Source: Fibrobacter sp. UWT2 (lineage in GTDB: Bacteria > Fibrobacterota > Fibrobacteria > Fibrobacterales > Fibrobacteraceae). Taken from it: a DNA stretch of 64,000 nucleotides. The stretch's first letter is position 1; every line of letters starts with the position of its first letter. The stretch is from NCBI RefSeq assembly GCF_900142545.1, contig NZ_FRBF01000003.1, positions 1 through 64,000 of the forward strand, read 5' to 3'. Below, piece by piece: positions 42,859 through 52,367 of this stretch. Below the pieces are notes generated by a model. That model had not been told where the DNA came from, made no database searches, and saw only the letters and a program-made list of their open reading frames with translations. The position numbers and the translations under genes were made by a program.

Positions 42859-44901
42859 ATGTTCGGTCGACACCTTCCCCTGAGCGAGCAGGCATTGCAA
42901 GTTATCGAGCAAATCGGCGAAGACATGCCGGGTGGCTTTTTTATTTACAAGGCGACAGGTAACGAGGAACTGCTTTACGCGAACAAGGCCGTGTTCAAGA
43001 TTTTCGGCTGCGAAACGCTCGAGGAATTCAAGGAACTCACGGGTTACACTTTCAAGGGGATGCTCTACCCGGACGACTATGAGAAGGTTTCCGCGACCAT
43101 TGCGGACCAGATCGAAAAAAGCCAAGGTAACCTAGACTACGTGGAATACCGCATTGTCCGTAAGGATGGCAAGATCCGCTGGCTCGATGACTACGGCCAT
43201 TACGTGAATTCCGATGTGTATGGCGGGCTATTCTATGTGTTTATTTCGGACATTACCGAAAAGCGTGTGCAGATGGAGGCGGACAAGGCCGTATACACTG
43301 CGGTGATTGATGCGTTGAGCCGTGCCTACAATGCCGTGTGGCTTATCAATGACATTGCGACCGGGAGCTTTTCGCTATTCCGTGCCGACACTTCCGAAGG
43401 CAGTATCCACGCAAGGCCCACCAAGGAGGCCTTGGAACTGCTCACCTACGAAGACGCCAAGGCGAACTACATCAAAAACTTTGTCGCCCCGTCGGACAGG
43501 GATCGCTTGAGAAAGGAACTGACGCTTGAAAACATTATTGCGAACACCACGAGCAAGAAGGTTTTCGGCGTAGTATTCAAGCGCGTCGTGGGTGACAAGG
43601 AATGCTATTACCGCATCGAGTTTGCACAGGTGCAGCTCCCCAACGGCAAGACCGGCATTGTGGCGGGTTTCAAGGACGTAGACGAGGATGTGCGCAAGGA
43701 ACAGGAAATACAGCAGGTGCTGCGCGACGCCATCGATTCGGCAAATGCCTCCAGCAAGGCGAAGAGCGACTTCCTCTCTAGTATGAGCCACGATATCCGC
43801 ACGCCCATGAACGGGATTATCGGCATGACGGCAATCGCGACGGCCCATCTGGATGACCGGGAGCGTGTGGAGGACTGCCTCAAGAAAATTTCGGAAGCCT
43901 CGAGCCACTTGCTTTCGCTCATCAACGAGGTGCTTGACATGAACAAGATCGAGTCGGGCAAAGTGGAACTGAACGAGGAAAACTTCAACCTCTCGGAGCT
44001 TGTGAACACGCTGCTTGCCATGACCAAGGCTCAGCTCGAAAGCCACCGCCACAAATTGAAGGTGAACATTGCGGATGTAATCCACGAACATGTCATTGGC
44101 GATAGCCACCGCATTCAGCAGGTGTTCGTGAACTTGATGAGCAATGCTATCAAGTATACTCCCGATGGCGGGACCATCTCCTTGACGGTAGCGGAACGGC
44201 CTACCAACGCCCATGGTATAGCCTGCTATGAATTTGTCTTTGAAGACAACGGCATTGGCATGACGGAGGATTTCCAGAAGCACCTGTTTGAGCCGTTCAC
44301 GCGCGCAAACGACAAGAAGACTGCCGCCATACAGGGAACGGGGCTCGGTATGACAATCTCGCAGAGCCTGGTGCGCATGATGGGTGGCGACATCCAAGTG
44401 AAAAGCAAGCCCGGGGAAGGGTCGCGCTTTACTGTTACCGTCTACTTGAAATTTGTGGACGTGCAGAACGCGGAATCCCACAAGGAAGACCCGCTCAAGA
44501 ATCTGGAAGACTTGAAGTTCGAGGGCAAGCGCATCTTGCTGGTGGAAGACCATCCGGTGAATGCGGAAATCGCGAAGAACGTGTTGCAAATGACGGGGCT
44601 CGAAGTGGAATGGGTCGTGGACGGCGAAGCGGCTGTAGAACGGATGGCAAACAGCAAGGAAGGCGAATTCGACCTGGTGTTCATGGATATCCAGATGCCG
44701 AACATGGACGGCTACCAGGCGACGGCGGCCATCAGGGCCATGACGACCTACGCAAGGAGAATTCCCATCGTGGCGATGACCGCGAACGCCTTTGCCGACG
44801 ATATCCGCAGGGCGAAGGAGGTTGGCATGAACGGTCATATTTCCAAGCCGCTGGACTTTAATGAATTGGCTAGAATCTTGCAGAAGTGGATAAGGGTGTA
44901 G
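42859..44901 (+). CDS. PAS-containing hybrid histidine kinase
   Basis: 680 residues from ATG 42859, preferred for GAGG 5 bases upstream; GTG 42796 is an in-frame alternative without a ribosome site. PAS about 20-135 (GGFFIYKATGNEELLYANKAVFKIFGC), then a second PAS-like region (about 145-275). HisKA has H311 in MSHDIRTPMNG, HATPase NLMSNAIKYT, EDNGIGM and GTGLGMTIS, and C-terminal REC has D610 in VFMDIQMPNMDG. No membrane segments, so a cytosolic sensor. It is followed 4 bp later by the transporter-kinase fusion. The phosphate would pass from its REC to an HPt. Confidence 0.87.
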   Translation: MFGRHLPLSEQALQVIEQIGEDMPGGFFIYKATGNEELLYANKAVFKIFGCETLEEFKELTGYTFKGMLYPDDYEKVSATIADQIEKSQGNLDYVEYRIVRKDGKIRWLDDYGHYVNSDVYGGLFYVFISDITEKRVQMEADKAVYTAVIDALSRAYNAVWLINDIATGSFSLFRADTSEGSIHARPTKEALELLTYEDAKANYIKNFVAPSDRDRLRKELTLENIIANTTSKKVFGVVFKRVVGDKECYYRIEFAQVQLPNGKTGIVAGFKDVDEDVRKEQEIQQVLRDAIDSANASSKAKSDFLSSMSHDIRTPMNGIIGMTAIATAHLDDRERVEDCLKKISEASSHLLSLINEVLDMNKIESGKVELNEENFNLSELVNTLLAMTKAQLESHRHKLKVNIADVIHEHVIGDSHRIQQVFVNLMSNAIKYTPDGGTISLTVAERPTNAHGIACYEFVFEDNGIGMTEDFQKHLFEPFTRANDKKTAAIQGTGLGMTISQSLVRMMGGDIQVKSKPGEGSRFTVTVYLKFVDVQNAESHKEDPLKNLEDLKFEGKRILLVEDHPVNAEIAKNVLQMTGLEVEWVVDGEAAVERMANSKEGEFDLVFMDIQMPNMDGYQATAAIRAMTTYARRIPIVAMTANAFADDIRRAKEVGMNGHISKPLDFNELARILQKWIRV

Positions 44902-44905
44902 ATTT

Positions 44906-47830
44906 ATGTTGTTTGAAAAAGGTCAAAAATCTTGTGTCTTGTGCGCATGGGCGCTCTCCTTCGGGTGTGCGCTAGGCTGGGGCGCCTTCGTAATGCCCGC
45001 CACCACGCTCCTACCGATTGCAGGCCCCCTAGGGACGGTTATCGCCCTCGTGCTTGGCGCCGCGCTGATGGGCGTTATTGCCTACAATTTTCATATCATG
45101 ATGAACCGTATTCCCGGCACGGGAAGCGTGTTCTCCTTTACCAAGCAGCTTTTCGGTTACGACCATTCCTTCCTTTGCACCTGGGCCACGGCGCTTGCGT
45201 ACTTGGCGGTACTGTGGGCCAACATGTCGGCCTTCGTGCTGTTTATCCGTTTCTTGTTCGGCCCCGTACTGCAAAGGGGATTCTGTTACAGCATCATGGG
45301 TTGCGAGGTTTGGGCAGGGGAACTGTTTACCACGCTTGCGATTATACTCCTGTTCGGATTTATCAGTTGCATGAATACGAATGTGCTGCGCTGGGTGAAC
45401 ACGGTGCTTGCGCTCCTGTTCTTTGGCGGTGTAGTGGGCCTGTTTGCAATTGTCGCCAGCAAGGGCGGAATAGACTTTTCGCACATGAGTCCGGCGTTTG
45501 CGACGGCGGGTACCGCGAAGGGGCATGCTCCCTTGATGCAGATTGTGAATGTGCTGGTGCTTGCCCCCTGGGCGTTTGTAGGCTTTGGCGTGGTGAGCTT
45601 TGCCTCTTCGACTTACCGGTTCAAGCCGAAATACAGTTTTGCGATTATGATGGCCGCCCTTGTTGCCGGTGCCATCGTCTATTCCCTCACCGCGCTGCTT
45701 TCGGTCTCGGTGACCCCCGCGAATTTTGGCGACTGGGAAGCTTATTTTACCAACCTGAAGAACCTCAAGGGCATTGAATCTGTCCCGGTATTCCACGCCG
45801 TTTTCAAGACCCTCGGTAACGGCGGCATTGTGCTGCTCGCCATCACCGTCATGGCGGCCATTTCTACGAGCCTTCTTGGGCTTTACCGTTCGCTCGGGCG
45901 CATGTTCATGAGCCTTGCCAACGATTCCGTGATGCCGGCCTGGTTCGGACATACCAACCGCCACGGCGCCACTAACCACAGCATTATCTACGTGATGCTC
46001 CTTTCCTGCATTATTCCGTTCTTCGGGAGAACCGCTATCGGTTGGATTGTAGACATCACCTCTATCAGTGCCTCCATCATCTACCTATATGTGTCTGCGG
46101 GTATTGTCAAGATGGCGCGCGGCGAAACCGGCAAGCGCAAGACGGTAATGAACTTTACCGGAACGCTGGGTATCGTCATCTCTACGTTCTTTTTCTTCTT
46201 CCCGCTTACGCCGACGCTCTGGAACATGAATACCATTGCCACGGAATCCTTCATGATTCTGATGGCGTGGAGCATTGTCGGGTTCATTGTCTACAGGGCA
46301 GTATTCATGCATGACCAGGAGAATCGATTTGGCAAGTCGGCCATTATGTGGGTGACTATGCTGTTCATATTGCTGTTCTCGGCCGTCATGTGGGAACGTC
46401 AAGTCACCAACGACGAAACCGAAGATGTCATTGCGCACATTACCGAGTTCCATACGGGATTGCACCAGAAGATGCATGTCCCCATGACCGAAGGCCAGAT
46501 GATTCAGGAAAAGGACTTCATGGAAGAGCAGATGAACCTTGTCCGCGATTCCCAGCTGAAGAACAACCTGGTAGAAACTCTCTTCATCGTCCTGTGCATT
46601 TTCATCGTGGTGAACATTTACCGCACGCAGCAGCAACGCGAACAGAAATTGGACCACGAAAAGCATATTGCCGAGGAATCCAACAAGGCAAAGACCATAT
46701 TCCTTTCGAACATGAGCCATGACCTGCGCACGCCCATGAATGCCATTATCGGCTACACCAACCTGGCGCGTAAACCGGAGGCAAGCCCCGAACAAATCCA
46801 GAAATACTTGGCCAAGATTGATTCCTCTAACATGTACTTGATGGCCCTCATCAACGACATGCTCGAAATGAGCCGCATCGAAATCGGGAAGATGGAACTG
46901 GAAGAGCGACCCACCGACCTGCGGAAAATGATGGACGAAATCCGTGACATGTTCGAGGCGCAGATGGTGGGCAAGAACATCGCCTTTGCCGTGAAATACG
47001 ACGGCCTCAGGAACCCAGTGGTGCTCTGCGACAGGAACCGCATGAACCGCGTGATTCTGAACCTGGTCAGCAATTCCTTCAAGTTTACTTCGGAAGGCGG
47101 GCACGTGTCAGTGAGCCTCGTCGAAAAGGAATGTGTTGAAGAGGGCAAGGCTGCATTCGAAATCCGCGTGAAGGATGACGGCGTCGGCATTTCGCCCGAG
47201 TTTGCAGACCGCGTGTTCGATGCCTTCGAGCGTGAGCGTGTTTCGACCATCAGCGGCGTGCAGGGAACGGGCCTCGGGCTTGCGATTGCAAAGAACGTGG
47301 TGTCGTTGATGGGCGGGACAATCAAGTTTGAATCGACAGTCGGCAAGGGGACGGAATTCTTCGTGAATGTGGTGCTGAAGACGGCCGCAGGCACGGATGT
47401 TCCCGAAAGCGACGGGCGCAATATTTCTTTTGCGGCCAAGGCGGATTTCACGAACATGCGCCTATTGCTGGTGGAAGACATGGAAGTGAATCGCGAACTG
47501 GCCAAAATCATTCTCGAAAGTCTCGGGTTCAAGGTCGAGATGGCGGTAAACGGCAAGCAGGCGGTCGAAATGGTGGAGAAGAACCCTGCCGGCTACTACA
47601 ACGGGATTGTCATGGATATCCAGATGCCTGTGATGGACGGTTGCGAAGCGAGTCGCCAGATTCGTGCCATGCCCGACAAGAAAAAGGCCGGCGTTCCCAT
47701 TATCGCCATGACCGCGAACGCCTTTGGCGATGACCTCAAAAAGTCGAAAGATGCCGGCATGAACGCTCACCTGGCAAAGCCCATCGATGTCGGCATGCTC
47801 ACGGAAACACTTGTGCAGTGGGTACGGTAG
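44906..47830 (+). CDS. APC-family transporter fused to hybrid histidine kinase
   Basis: 974 residues. Residues 1 to about 430 form roughly 12 membrane spans of the amino acid-polyamine-organocation type: the opening GCALGWGAFVMPATTLLPIAGPLG (first-helix GxG) and LYRSLGRMFMSLANDSVMPAWFGHTNRHGATNHS, the cytoplasmic loop typical of APC permeases. Two further spans flank an extracytoplasmic part (about 490-570). HisKA has H605 (MSHDLRTPMNAII), HATPase NLVSNSFKFT, DDGVGIS and GTGLGLAIAK, and REC has D904 (VMDIQMPVMDG). It probably senses an amino acid or amine through the transporter fold; real transport is unproven. It is one unbroken frame, so not an annotation merge. Confidence 0.88.
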   Translation: MLFEKGQKSCVLCAWALSFGCALGWGAFVMPATTLLPIAGPLGTVIALVLGAALMGVIAYNFHIMMNRIPGTGSVFSFTKQLFGYDHSFLCTWATALAYLAVLWANMSAFVLFIRFLFGPVLQRGFCYSIMGCEVWAGELFTTLAIILLFGFISCMNTNVLRWVNTVLALLFFGGVVGLFAIVASKGGIDFSHMSPAFATAGTAKGHAPLMQIVNVLVLAPWAFVGFGVVSFASSTYRFKPKYSFAIMMAALVAGAIVYSLTALLSVSVTPANFGDWEAYFTNLKNLKGIESVPVFHAVFKTLGNGGIVLLAITVMAAISTSLLGLYRSLGRMFMSLANDSVMPAWFGHTNRHGATNHSIIYVMLLSCIIPFFGRTAIGWIVDITSISASIIYLYVSAGIVKMARGETGKRKTVMNFTGTLGIVISTFFFFFPLTPTLWNMNTIATESFMILMAWSIVGFIVYRAVFMHDQENRFGKSAIMWVTMLFILLFSAVMWERQVTNDETEDVIAHITEFHTGLHQKMHVPMTEGQMIQEKDFMEEQMNLVRDSQLKNNLVETLFIVLCIFIVVNIYRTQQQREQKLDHEKHIAEESNKAKTIFLSNMSHDLRTPMNAIIGYTNLARKPEASPEQIQKYLAKIDSSNMYLMALINDMLEMSRIEIGKMELEERPTDLRKMMDEIRDMFEAQMVGKNIAFAVKYDGLRNPVVLCDRNRMNRVILNLVSNSFKFTSEGGHVSVSLVEKECVEEGKAAFEIRVKDDGVGISPEFADRVFDAFERERVSTISGVQGTGLGLAIAKNVVSLMGGTIKFESTVGKGTEFFVNVVLKTAAGTDVPESDGRNISFAAKADFTNMRLLLVEDMEVNRELAKIILESLGFKVEMAVNGKQAVEMVEKNPAGYYNGIVMDIQMPVMDGCEASRQIRAMPDKKKAGVPIIAMTANAFGDDLKKSKDAGMNAHLAKPIDVGMLTETLVQWVR

Positions 47831-47849
47831 CAGAACACGGGAAGAAATT

Positions 47850-49724
47850 ATGACTTATTCAATTATTGGCATCCTGGCGACAATCCTTTTGCTTATTGGC
47901 AACCGCGACGTGTTGCGGAAGCAGCGCGAGTCGGAGTATTCGCGTACCCGCCTGTATTACCGCCGATTCTTGCTTGGCGTGCTTGTGTACTACATCACCG
48001 ACATGCTGTGGGGCTTGCTGGACGAACAGCGCCTGACTAGCCTCCAGTTTATCGATACTACCGTCTATTTCGTGGCCATGATAGCGACGGTCGTGCTGTG
48101 GGCGCGCTACGTGGTGTCTTATCTCAACCGCAAGAATTTTTTCGAAAAGTGGCTCTTGCGCACGGGACAAGCCATCTTCGGTGTATTCCTTATCTTTATC
48201 GTCATCAATTTCTTCTATCCGGTGTTTTTCTGGTTCGATGACCAAGGCGTTTACCACACCGCATTCATGCGGCATGCGGCACTTTTGGTACAAATTGCGA
48301 TGTTCCTTTCTACATCAATCTATACTTTTTACATGACCGCGAAGACGCAGGGCGATATCCGCCAGCGGCACTTGACTATCGGGCTCTTTGGCCTTGCCAT
48401 GGTGGTGATGATAGCCTTCCAGGTGTTCTTCCCCCTGTGGCCCTTCTATGCGATGGGCTGCATGATCGGCATAACCCTCTTGCATAGTTTTGTGCTCGAG
48501 GATGAAACAGAGGAATACCGCCGCGAACTGGAGCGGAGCCGCGAGGCGCTCAAGGAAGCACTAGCTGCCGCCGAAAAGGCAAGCAAGGCGAAGACGGTGT
48601 TTCTTTCCAACATGAGCCACGAAATCCGCACGCCCATGAATGCCATCATCGGACTAAATAGTATCGCCTTGGGCGATGCGGGTATCTCAGAGGCCACGAG
48701 GGAGCACTTGCAGAAAATCGGGACGTCGGCGCATCACCTGCTGGGCGTTATCAACGACATCCTGGATATCAGCCGCATCGAATCGGGCAGCATGTCGCTC
48801 AAGAATGCGGAATTCTCGTTCGTGCAAGAACTCGAGCAGGTGAACGCTATCGTGACGGCGCAGTGCCACGACAAGAAAATCCGTTACAGTTGCGATGTGA
48901 AGGGCGGGGTGTCCAACTGCTATATCGGCGACGAGATGAAACTCAGACAGGTGCTGATAAACATTCTCGGGAATGCCGTCAAGTTCACTCCCGAAGGCGG
49001 CTCCGTTTCGCTTGTGGTGGAAGCGCTCGCGGTCGACGGGGAAAAATGCCCCCTGCGCTTTACCGTAGAAGATTCGGGAATCGGTATCGGCAAGGATTTT
49101 ATGCCGCGCATGTTCGAAGCTTTTGCGCTGGAAGACGAATCCTACACCAGCAAGCACGGCAGTACGGGCCTAGGGCTTTCTATTACCAAGAGCATCGTGG
49201 AACTGATGGATGGGCGCATCGATGTGGAAAGCGAGAAGGGCGTCGGTTCCAAGTTCACCGTTACCGTCACGCTGCAGAAGTCTCCGCACAATGGAGGTGG
49301 ACTTTGCTCGTCGGGCGGACAGCGCGAAAAACCGCGCGCGACACTTTCCGGAAGAAAGGTGCTGCTCGCCGAAGATCTCCCTGTAAATGCGGAAATTATG
49401 GCGATGGTGCTTTCGATGCGCGAGATGAAGGCGGAACGCGCGGAAAACGGGCGCATTGCCGTAGAGATGTTCAAGTCGCATGAACCGGGCTACTATTCCG
49501 CAATCCTTATGGACGTGCGCATGCCCGAAATGGACGGTCTCGAGGCGACCCGCGTCATCCGTTCCATGGACCGCGAAGACGCGAAGCGCATTCCCATTAT
49601 CGCGCTCACCGCGAACGCCTTCGATGAAGACGTGCAGAACAGCCTGCAGGCGGGCCTGAACGCCCATCTGAGCAAACCCGTGGAACCCGACGTACTCTTC
49701 GAGACGCTCGAGGAATTGCTGTAA
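47850..49724 (+). CDS. Membrane-bound hybrid histidine kinase
   Basis: 624 residues from ATG 47850 (GGGAAG upstream; the longer frame would overlap the previous gene). Residues 1-220 hold about six to seven hydrophobic helices without a large periplasmic domain, a 7TM-like sensor. A short coiled coil (about 222-248) leads to HisKA H257 (MSHEIRTPMNAII), HATPase NILGNAVKFT, EDSGIGI and STGLGLSITK, and REC D555 (ILMDVRMPEMDG). It is the third kinase of the row. No own HPt. Confidence 0.87.
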   Translation: MTYSIIGILATILLLIGNRDVLRKQRESEYSRTRLYYRRFLLGVLVYYITDMLWGLLDEQRLTSLQFIDTTVYFVAMIATVVLWARYVVSYLNRKNFFEKWLLRTGQAIFGVFLIFIVINFFYPVFFWFDDQGVYHTAFMRHAALLVQIAMFLSTSIYTFYMTAKTQGDIRQRHLTIGLFGLAMVVMIAFQVFFPLWPFYAMGCMIGITLLHSFVLEDETEEYRRELERSREALKEALAAAEKASKAKTVFLSNMSHEIRTPMNAIIGLNSIALGDAGISEATREHLQKIGTSAHHLLGVINDILDISRIESGSMSLKNAEFSFVQELEQVNAIVTAQCHDKKIRYSCDVKGGVSNCYIGDEMKLRQVLINILGNAVKFTPEGGSVSLVVEALAVDGEKCPLRFTVEDSGIGIGKDFMPRMFEAFALEDESYTSKHGSTGLGLSITKSIVELMDGRIDVESEKGVGSKFTVTVTLQKSPHNGGGLCSSGGQREKPRATLSGRKVLLAEDLPVNAEIMAMVLSMREMKAERAENGRIAVEMFKSHEPGYYSAILMDVRMPEMDGLEATRVIRSMDREDAKRIPIIALTANAFDEDVQNSLQAGLNAHLSKPVEPDVLFETLEELL

Positions 49725-49745
49725 TCCATATTTTTTTTTGGTGAA

Positions 49746-49780
49746 GGTAACACATTTCGTTCCCTCGGGTGTTACAATGG
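49746..49780 (+). promoter_or_regulatory. Shared bipartite motif, site B (before TonB receptor)
   Basis: GGTAACAC at 49746 and GTGTTACAATGG at 49769, starts 23 bp apart, identical in design to site A including the CAATGG extension. It lies 29 bp before the receptor start. Confidence 0.65.
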
Positions 49781-49801
49781 CAAATAGGGCCTCCTATTTG
49801 C
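49780..49801 (+). promoter_or_regulatory. Perfect hairpin in the leader of the TonB receptor gene
   Basis: GCAAATAGG and CCTATTTGC (9-bp perfect stem) enclose GCCT, starting at the last base of motif B and ending 8 bases before the GTG start. It would be the very 5' end of the message. It may stabilise it or affect translation. Confidence 0.6.
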
Positions 49802-49808
49802 TATTTTT

Positions 49809-52367
49809 GTGAGAACGCGAGTTATTTTGAAACGTTATATTGAAATTTTCGTTTTGTTGCTGGCTATGTTGAGTGTAGCCGCCGTGGCACAAGAACCTGT
49901 GCCCGATTCGCTTGCACCCCAGGGAATCACTTTTAACGGAATCGTGCAAGATTCCTCCTTTGCCGCAGGCGAAAAGCTCAATGTCGAAATCCTGGAATCG
50001 GGCGAAGCGTTGCAGACGACTGTTGGCACGCCCTTTAGCATCGTGCTCCCCGAAGACACCCTCTGGAACGTGTGCGTCACCAATTCCGACACCGCGGGCG
50101 CCGAAAAAGAAAAATGCTACGAACTCAAGTACATTGGCGCAGAACGCAGTTTCTCGCAAGCGCTTGGCGAAGCTTTTGTTCAAGACGAGAGACGAGAGAC
50201 GAAAGACGAGAGAGATTCTACAGAGGAAGGGGAAAGTCTTCCCCTCGCTGCTGCCGCTGACACGGCATCCACTACCCCTTCTAGCGTGGTTGACACCCCG
50301 CAACGCCCTGACACGGTGGCGCAAGATTCCGCAAAGCAAGACGTTGATGTCGATGCGCTCCTTGCCGGTGGCGATAACGCCAAGGTAACCGAACTTAAGA
50401 AAGTCGTGGTGCAACTCCGCCGCCGCCCCAAGCGTAAGCCCGGTGAATCGGTGGTGTCGGCAAAGTCTATCAAGCGTATGCCGAGCCTCGCCGAAGCCGA
50501 TGTGATCAAGAGCATCCAGGCGCTTCCGGGCGTTGTCGCCAGCTCCGATTTCAGCTCCAAGATTTATGTGCGCGGTGGCGCCGCCGACCAGAACCTGTTC
50601 CTGTTCGACAACGCCGTCGTTTATTCGCCGGTGCATTTCTTCGGACTTTTCAGTACGTTCCTTGTCGAAGGTATCGACGATGTGCAATTCTACAAGAGCG
50701 GATTCCCCGCACAGTACGGCAACCGCTTAAGTTCCGTGCTTAAGATGGATGGCCGCGCCGGTGGCCAGGATACCGTAGACGAATGGTTCAGCAAGTCAAG
50801 TATCAAAATCAGTACGTTTGCCGCGCAACTCCACACCGAAGGCCATAAGGGTCCCGCTCGCTGGGTGCTCGCGGGTCGTACGACTTACATCGGCTACATG
50901 CTCGATTTGATGAATGCTTTGGACATCATCGATCTTGCGCTGGACTATGAATTTACAGACCTGCAGGGTACCTTCATGTACAACTTTAGCGACGATACCC
51001 GCATGAAGCTGAGCTTCTACGTCGGTAAAGACCGCCTGAGCTTTGACCCGCTCTATATGGACTGGGGCAACATCGCCATTCCGCTCGGCATTTACCACCG
51101 CATCAATGGCGATTGGGACTACAACGCGACTCTCGCCTTCAGTGAATTCTATCAGACCATGAGTATCAGCGACCTCATGTCGATTGAAATGTTCCTGTAC
51201 ACCTTTGCGGGCAAGCAGTGGGTCAACTATCGCGGCGTTCCGAATCATACGTTTACGCTGGGCTACGAACTGGAATACGACTACGAACGTTACCGCGAAC
51301 AGATGTCTACCATCAGTGTGGTCGACATTCAGAAACCGTTCCATCATGTGGCTTACCTGCAAGACGCCTGGAAGTTTGCACCTGATTACTTGCTGCAATA
51401 CGGCCTCCGCTTTAACTACCAGACGGCAGCGGAACACTTTGGCGTAGAACCGCGCACCTCCTTGACCGTGAATATCGACGACGACAAGACGGTGGAATTC
51501 TACGGCGGCTATTACCTGCAGTACCTGAATTCGATCGTCTATACCGACCAGGAAACGCTGAACGAATTCTATTACCCGGCCACGACAACTACCAAGGGCA
51601 AGCATATCAAGCCGGCTTCTTCTTGGCTGTTCGCAGCGGAATATAGCCAGCGCGGTATCTTTGACGATTACGATGCGACTGTGGGTGTTTACTACAAGAC
51701 GCAAAGCAACTTGAACACGTTCGTGGCCGTGCTCGACAGTAACGACGAAACCACTTCGGATGACTTTGTGGTGGCTGACGGATTCGGTACGGCGGAAGGC
51801 TATTCCTTCGGTTACGAACTGTCGCTGCGCAAAGATAAAGGCTGGTGGTTTGGCGGCATTAACTGGAGCCAGAGCATTAGTGTCATGAAGACGGATGACG
51901 GCACCAAGCCTTATTTCCCGAGCTGGCATCAGCCTTACGCCCTCAAGATGGACTTGGGCATTAACTGGCGCGGTAAAGAAGACGCCTTGTCGGTTCACCC
52001 GACGCAAAAGGACATGTACGTGCGTTCTTCTGTTATCATGAAGTATTCCGCGGGTATGCCCATCAGCGAATACAAAGGCTACTATGTGTCGCAGGATTTG
52101 GGCCACCAGCAGTATACCGATGAAACAATCGTGTTGCCGGGTAGCCGCAATGCCGCCCGTCAATCAGATTACTTCCGCGTTGACGTAAAGGCCATCGACA
52201 TTGGCCGCGAAAACAAGTGGAGCTTCAGTTGGACGATCATCAACTTGACTGACCATAAGAACATGTTCTATACTTTCTACGATACGAGCAAGAACCCGCC
52301 AGAAAAGACCGAAATTACTCAGTTCCCCTTTTTACCGATTATGCTGAATTATGAGTACTATTTCTAG
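49809..52367 (+). CDS. TonB-dependent outer-membrane receptor
   Basis: 852 residues from GTG 49809; TTG 49827 would give a tidier signal peptide (KRYIEIFVLLLAMLSVAAVA|Q), so the start is uncertain. An N-terminal beta domain (about 35-115) is followed by a linker with a repeat-derived DERRETKDERD stretch. The plug (about 195-310) has SIQALPGVVASSDFSSKIYVRGGAADQNLFLFDN and PAQYGNRLSSVLKM, then a long barrel ending in LNYEYYF. It imports a substrate using TonB energy; the substrate is unknown. The partner lipoprotein overlaps its 3' end by 17 bp, and motif B lies before it. Confidence 0.88.
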   Translation: MRTRVILKRYIEIFVLLLAMLSVAAVAQEPVPDSLAPQGITFNGIVQDSSFAAGEKLNVEILESGEALQTTVGTPFSIVLPEDTLWNVCVTNSDTAGAEKEKCYELKYIGAERSFSQALGEAFVQDERRETKDERDSTEEGESLPLAAAADTASTTPSSVVDTPQRPDTVAQDSAKQDVDVDALLAGGDNAKVTELKKVVVQLRRRPKRKPGESVVSAKSIKRMPSLAEADVIKSIQALPGVVASSDFSSKIYVRGGAADQNLFLFDNAVVYSPVHFFGLFSTFLVEGIDDVQFYKSGFPAQYGNRLSSVLKMDGRAGGQDTVDEWFSKSSIKISTFAAQLHTEGHKGPARWVLAGRTTYIGYMLDLMNALDIIDLALDYEFTDLQGTFMYNFSDDTRMKLSFYVGKDRLSFDPLYMDWGNIAIPLGIYHRINGDWDYNATLAFSEFYQTMSISDLMSIEMFLYTFAGKQWVNYRGVPNHTFTLGYELEYDYERYREQMSTISVVDIQKPFHHVAYLQDAWKFAPDYLLQYGLRFNYQTAAEHFGVEPRTSLTVNIDDDKTVEFYGGYYLQYLNSIVYTDQETLNEFYYPATTTTKGKHIKPASSWLFAAEYSQRGIFDDYDATVGVYYKTQSNLNTFVAVLDSNDETTSDDFVVADGFGTAEGYSFGYELSLRKDKGWWFGGINWSQSISVMKTDDGTKPYFPSWHQPYALKMDLGINWRGKEDALSVHPTQKDMYVRSSVIMKYSAGMPISEYKGYYVSQDLGHQQYTDETIVLPGSRNAARQSDYFRVDVKAIDIGRENKWSFSWTIINLTDHKNMFYTFYDTSKNPPEKTEITQFPFLPIMLNYEYYF
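50184..50214. repeat. Dispersed GACGAGAGAC-type repeat inside the TonB receptor gene
   Basis: Units of GACGAGAGAC/GACGAAAGAC, closely matching 57400-57430. In frame it encodes the DERRETKDERD linker between the N-terminal domain and the plug. Confidence 0.75.

Noticed and set aside
42735-42926. Upstream extension of the REC-EAL reading frame
   Set aside because: It crosses the divergent kinase start and adds non-conserved residues before a REC domain that begins naturally at 42734.
43375-44838. 487-codon open frame opposite the PAS kinase
   Set aside because: Mirror of the kinase coding frame; no ribosome site or domain.
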